From Chryseobacterium rhizosphaerae (lineage in GTDB: Bacteria; Bacteroidota; Bacteroidia; Flavobacteriales; Weeksellaceae): a stretch of DNA of 64,000 nucleotides. The stretch lies in the NCBI RefSeq assembly GCF_003385455.1, contig NZ_QNUF01000007.1, positions 1 to 64,000 on the forward strand, written 5' to 3'. Below are positions 60,834-64,000 of the stretch, in pieces (positions within the stretch are counted from its first letter, which is position 1; each line of letters opens with the position of its first letter). The translations under genes and the position numbers were made by a program. Under the pieces are notes generated by a model. That model saw only the letters and a program-made list of their open reading frames with translations, had not been told where the DNA came from and ran no database searches.

Positions 60834-62642
60834 CTACTTCTCAACCTGAGGAACCTCAATGGCTGCAAGCATCAGTTTATATTCCTGCAGTTGCAGGGTT
60901 ATGTTTTCCAATCCGTTTTTAAAGAAGGATGATTCTTTAAACAGATGATGATAATATTCAATCCCTTCAAATATGTTTTTTTTGAACGTATTCCATTTTT
61001 TAGACTGGGAATGCGTGATTTGGACTGATGATTCTGTAATTTCTTTTTTCAGATAATCCACATACATTTTTAATTCATTGATGAACATATTCGGACGTTG
61101 ATTATCAGGAAGAATATTGGTGTTTCCATAGATATGCTTTACCATTTCAGAAAGAGAAACCTCCTTGTCAAAAAAAGCAATATTCGGTCCCGGGCATATG
61201 ACAACGCCTTGTTTTTCACCTCTAATTTCCATATTATGTTCCATATAAGCAGCATTTACAAGACCTACACAAAGACAGGCTTTATCTGTAATTTCCGACT
61301 TTCTTCGGTTAAATTCTTCATCCGTACATGTTTCCCGGCTGGTATACAGTTCTTTCAGTTTAATATCCTGATACTTCCTGGAAGCTGTACATGTTCCTTG
61401 AGAAGAAAACTCTTTGCTTAAAGCCAGTAGTTTTTTCGGACATGAACTTCCATATTTCCCATGAGATTCCTTCTGCTGTCTTAGTTGATCGTTGGATGTT
61501 CCTCTTACTGTATTAAAAGGGACTCCCAATGGTGAAAGATTACTCAGATAAAAATCTTTTTCTTTAGACTGTAGAAGCAAATTTCTGGTTTCTGTATCTA
61601 CAGAAGTCGCTTCCGGAACCAATAAAAACGGAGACCCCCATCCTACACTGTCTACATCATAATTGTCAAGCAGAAAATCATGTTCTTCAGATGTTCCTAC
61701 TCCGCCCTGAACGGTAATTTTCATTTCTAAGGGCTGGGCAATACCCGGTTTTCCTTTCTGTTCTAAAGCAGAGACCATTAAGGCATGGGCCGACTGGATC
61801 AGATCATTTTTTTTCTGTTTAAATTCTTCCATAATAGGCCCCAGGAGCAGTCCGTCTGTAGCAAATGCATGCCCTCCACAATTCAACCCGGATTCTATCC
61901 TGTATTCTGAAACCCAAAGCCCTTTTTTGGCCAGGAAATTCCCCTGAATCATTGCCGAGCGGAAATCACTTACTTTAAGAATAATCTTCTTTTTTAAAAC
62001 GCCTTTCTGATCCGGAAAAAAATCTTCAAATTCCTCAATATAACTGTACAAACGAGGATTCATTCCCGCAGAAAGAACCATCGAAGAAGACAGTTTGCTT
62101 TTTGCAAATCCACGTAAAGACGCATGCGCATCATTATAGATCACAGAAAGCTGTTCACCTTTTTTATAGTTGTCTTTATCAACTTTTGTCATGATGTTGA
62201 CATCAATGCTTCCCGGCTTTAAGTTAGACTCAATGAAGTTTCTAATAGCTGACCCCCAATTATCCTTTTGATTAATAAGGTTTTGAAGACCATCTTTCAG
62301 CTCTGATGTATTAGGTAACATCGTCATGAAATCTTTTAAAGCCTCTCTGTTTTTGCTGATTTCCTGTTTGAAAGATTCAAATTTTTCATTCACGATATCA
62401 TCTACCATATCCAGATAAGCGGTAATTCTCTTTGCTCTGTAATCTTCTGTTTTGGATGAAATTTTTAAATAATCCAGATTAAATTTCTGATTATAAAAGT
62501 TTTTCATTTTTTCCAAAATTTCGTCATCGATAATGGAAATGACGGAAGAAATTCCATATTGGGCAACACGAATCGGACTGTCTATAGTATAGGCCAGCCC
62601 CATTACCGGAATATGAAAATTGTGTAACGGTTTAGTTGTCAT
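60834..62642 (-). CDS. Unrecognised 602-residue protein, nitronate-monooxygenase-like TIM barrel with a Cys-rich region (inferred)
   Basis: No named family is recognised. Residues 10-40 (HIPVMGLAYTIDSPIRVAQYG), 251-264 (SGLNCGGHAFATDG) and about 310-346 (ITVQGGVGTSEEHDFLLDNY and then VGWGSPFLLVPEAT) resemble, in order, the N-terminal strand, the GGH motif and the phosphate-binding G-G-[IV]-[GA] plus GTRFL-x-PEA end of nitronate monooxygenase or 2-nitropropane dioxygenase FMN barrels. The middle holds cysteines at 255, 401, 418, 439, 456, 458 and 483, with ACLCVG at 455-460, which could bind a metal or Fe-S cluster. Length is about 600, nearly twice a standard NMO. There is no signal peptide. 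It is monocistronic with its own terminator. Confidence 0.6.
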   Translation of the reverse strand: MTTKPLHNFHIPVMGLAYTIDSPIRVAQYGISSVISIIDDEILEKMKNFYNQKFNLDYLKISSKTEDYRAKRITAYLDMVDDIVNEKFESFKQEISKNREALKDFMTMLPNTSELKDGLQNLINQKDNWGSAIRNFIESNLKPGSIDVNIMTKVDKDNYKKGEQLSVIYNDAHASLRGFAKSKLSSSMVLSAGMNPRLYSYIEEFEDFFPDQKGVLKKKIILKVSDFRSAMIQGNFLAKKGLWVSEYRIESGLNCGGHAFATDGLLLGPIMEEFKQKKNDLIQSAHALMVSALEQKGKPGIAQPLEMKITVQGGVGTSEEHDFLLDNYDVDSVGWGSPFLLVPEATSVDTETRNLLLQSKEKDFYLSNLSPLGVPFNTVRGTSNDQLRQQKESHGKYGSSCPKKLLALSKEFSSQGTCTASRKYQDIKLKELYTSRETCTDEEFNRRKSEITDKACLCVGLVNAAYMEHNMEIRGEKQGVVICPGPNIAFFDKEVSLSEMVKHIYGNTNILPDNQRPNMFINELKMYVDYLKKEITESSVQITHSQSKKWNTFKKNIFEGIEYYHHLFKESSFFKNGLENITLQLQEYKLMLAAIEVPQVEK

Positions 62643-62944
62643 TATATTTCAATAAAAGTTATCTTATGAATGCAACTAAAAATTCTAAAAAACTAATTCA
62701 CTGCTTAAATATATCATTTTAAAATTAGCTATGCATTAAATAATACTTATAATATGGGAAATATGCTAAATATCATCTTATACTGTGAATACTGCTCTGC
62801 ATTACTGCATGAATGACTGGTCGTTATCATTCCTTTATGATATGTAATGAGAGCTAAGGGTTGGTTACTAAATAAAAAAGGTTTCATTTACCCGTTACAG
62901 TAAACAAAACCTTTGATTAAAAAATATTGATAGGTTCGGAAGTA
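62643..62944. other. Intergenic region between the 602-residue gene and the RND adaptor gene
   Basis: No gene is seen. It must hold the promoter of the 602-residue gene, but I cannot place it with confidence. The adaptor-side end contains the adaptor's terminator (62874-62916). Confidence 0.5.
62874..62916 (-). terminator. Terminator of the RND adaptor gene
   Basis: Outer stem AAAGGTTT/AAACCTTT with an inner TTTAC/GTAAA pairing; the minus strand continues into T-rich DNA. It lies about 30 bases beyond the stop at 62945. Confidence 0.6.
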
Positions 62945-64000
62945 TTATTCTGCCTTATTTTTCAGCATCATCAGCAAACTGTAAGCACCTTTCTGTACAA
63001 TTTTCTTATTTTTTAAAAAGTCAGCTTTCAGAATCTCTGTAAACTGATCATCTGCAATTCCCGTTATTACAGGGATCATCTTATAGTTTGATTTTCCAAG
63101 ATCTTCAAAAACATAATTTTTATTCTCATAGGAAACTATCACTTCATTGGGAAGTCCCTGCGTATTCCGGCTGCTGATACTAACCTCTGCATTGATATAC
63201 ATTCCTTTTACAAATTCAGGGTTTACAGAAGATAATTTGGCTACAGCCGTGGCAGAACCTCCGTTTTCAATACTGGGAACTACACTTACAATTTTAGCGT
63301 TGGATTTTACATCAGGTTTCTGATTGTTGTACACCAGAATTTCCTGTCCGGTTTTTACGTCATTTACGTCATTTTCAAACACTTTTAATTCTAAAAGTAA
63401 TCCGGCAGGATTAATCAGTTCAAATAAAGTATCTGCAGGGTTGATATACTGCCCGTTATTCACCGAAATTCTGCTTACAAAACCGCTAAACGGAGCATAA
63501 ATATTAATTCGGCTTCTGATATTGCCGGTATGTAATCCTTGGGCACTGATTCCAATGATTCTGAGTTTTTCCTCCAGACCTTTTAAAGTAGCCTGTAAAG
63601 TGGAATAATCAGCCTGTGCAGTTTGCATGGTTTTATCACTGCTTGCCTTGCTTGTATTAAGGTCTTTTTGGCGGTTAAAGTTCAGTCTTGCTGCTTCCAG
63701 CTGGGCTTTTGTTACCAGATAGTCCTGCTGAAGCTGTATAAATTGTGGATCTTCCACCACAGCCAGTACCTGTCCTTTACTGAAATGACTGCCATTTATT
63801 ACATTGATAGATTTGATATGCCCACCCATAATACTGGAAACAGAACTGATATGGGAAGGAGCAATCTCTACTTTTCCGTTCAGTCTTACCAATTTTTCCA
63901 TATTTCTATCCTGAATGGATGTAGTACTTACTCCTACAGACTGAATCTGTTTTTCTGTAAGATGAACTGTATTTTCATTGCCTTTAGTAAATTTCGTGTT
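62945..64000 (-). CDS. RND efflux periplasmic adaptor (HlyD/MFP family), N-terminus beyond the window
   Basis: The frame remains open to the window edge (33 codons upstream of the ATG at 63901, ending VGVSTTSIQDRN just before it), so the true start is outside. The visible part has the lipoyl-like half motifs (GKVEIAPSHISSVSSIMGGHIKS, then INIYAPFSGFVSRISVNNGQYI), a coiled-coil hairpin (KAQLEAARLNFNRQKDL) and beta-barrel segments (GQEILVYNNQ, VVPSIENGGS). It is typical of CusB/CzcB-type adaptors that link an RND pump to TolC. The pump gene is not visible; substrate class unknown. Confidence 0.85.
   Translation of the reverse strand, partial: NTKFTKGNENTVHLTEKQIQSVGVSTTSIQDRNMEKLVRLNGKVEIAPSHISSVSSIMGGHIKSINVINGSHFSKGQVLAVVEDPQFIQLQQDYLVTKAQLEAARLNFNRQKDLNTSKASSDKTMQTAQADYSTLQATLKGLEEKLRIIGISAQGLHTGNIRSRINIYAPFSGFVSRISVNNGQYINPADTLFELINPAGLLLELKVFENDVNDVKTGQEILVYNNQKPDVKSNAKIVSVVPSIENGGSATAVAKLSSVNPEFVKGMYINAEVSISSRNTQGLPNEVIVSYENKNYVFEDLGKSNYKMIPVITGIADDQFTEILKADFLKNKKIVQKGAYSLLMMLKNKAE

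Overview
The window looks like a chromosomal segment of a Flavobacteriia (Bacteroidota) species, most probably Chryseobacterium or a close relative. The evidence is low G+C, paired SusC/SusD-type proteins, two proteins with type IX secretion (T9SS) C-terminal sorting domains, TonB receptors with CarboxypepD_reg-like N-termini, weak Shine-Dalgarno sites, and TAnnTTTG-type -7 boxes. The genus is an inference. No rRNA, tRNA or CRISPR array was seen.

Layout. 1-97: left end of an IS3-family insertion sequence that runs off the window. 123-14679 (all minus strand): an assimilatory sulfate-reduction and cysteine block. It runs from an Rrf2 regulator through cysH, cysD, cysN, cysE, cysK, cobA, cysJ and cysI, then a repeat-rich gap, a TonB receptor and a fusion of a Met8-like siroheme-synthase domain to a TauE/SafE (TSUP) membrane domain. 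CysH carries the four Fe-S cysteines of APS reductases and there is no APS kinase, so the pathway reads sulfate, APS, sulfite, sulfide, cysteine, with siroheme made by CobA plus the Met8-like domain. 14680-19413: repeats, a GNAT enzyme, a secreted esterase-like lipoprotein and a T9SS M43 metalloprotease sitting between two decayed gene tails. 19414-28836: a complete trans-4-hydroxyproline catabolic cluster (epimerase, D-amino-acid dehydrogenase, DHDPS-family deaminase, semialdehyde dehydrogenase, AraC regulator), divergent from a Xaa-Pro aminopeptidase and a DPP-IV peptidase. Together these suggest use of collagen-like, proline-rich peptides. 28909-33816: small proteins, two DNA glycosylases (AAG and Mug), a SugE-like SMR transporter and a serine hydrolase. 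34535-40964: a SusD/SusC pair beside a LytTR/LytS-type two-component system. 41093-45136: DoxX-like protein, TlpA-like and rhodanese-like secreted redox proteins, an aldehyde dehydrogenase and a DJ-1/PfpI protein. 45402-47890: FAD dehydrogenase and SDR. 47969-50783: seven-repeat T9SS protein and a dienelactone-hydrolase-like enzyme. 50874-57451 (minus): an OmpR/HK two-component system leading into a small membrane protein, a frameshifted COG4705-like membrane gene, a TonB receptor and a PAP2 phosphatase. 57631-64000: ClC transporter, aldo/keto reductase, a 602-residue unrecognised protein with nitronate-monooxygenase-like sequence features, and the C-terminal part of an RND periplasmic adaptor that runs off the window.

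Most notable: the Met8-TSUP fusion; remnants of a second D-amino-acid dehydrogenase gene and of a thioredoxin-like gene flanking the M43 protease gene; a 5-bp tandem duplication that breaks the COG4705-like gene; a dispersed intergenic repeat with a CCTCCGGAGG core (four copies); 21-bp-spaced direct repeats that look like an AraC operator; an inverted repeat over the cysH promoter; and the 602-residue protein.
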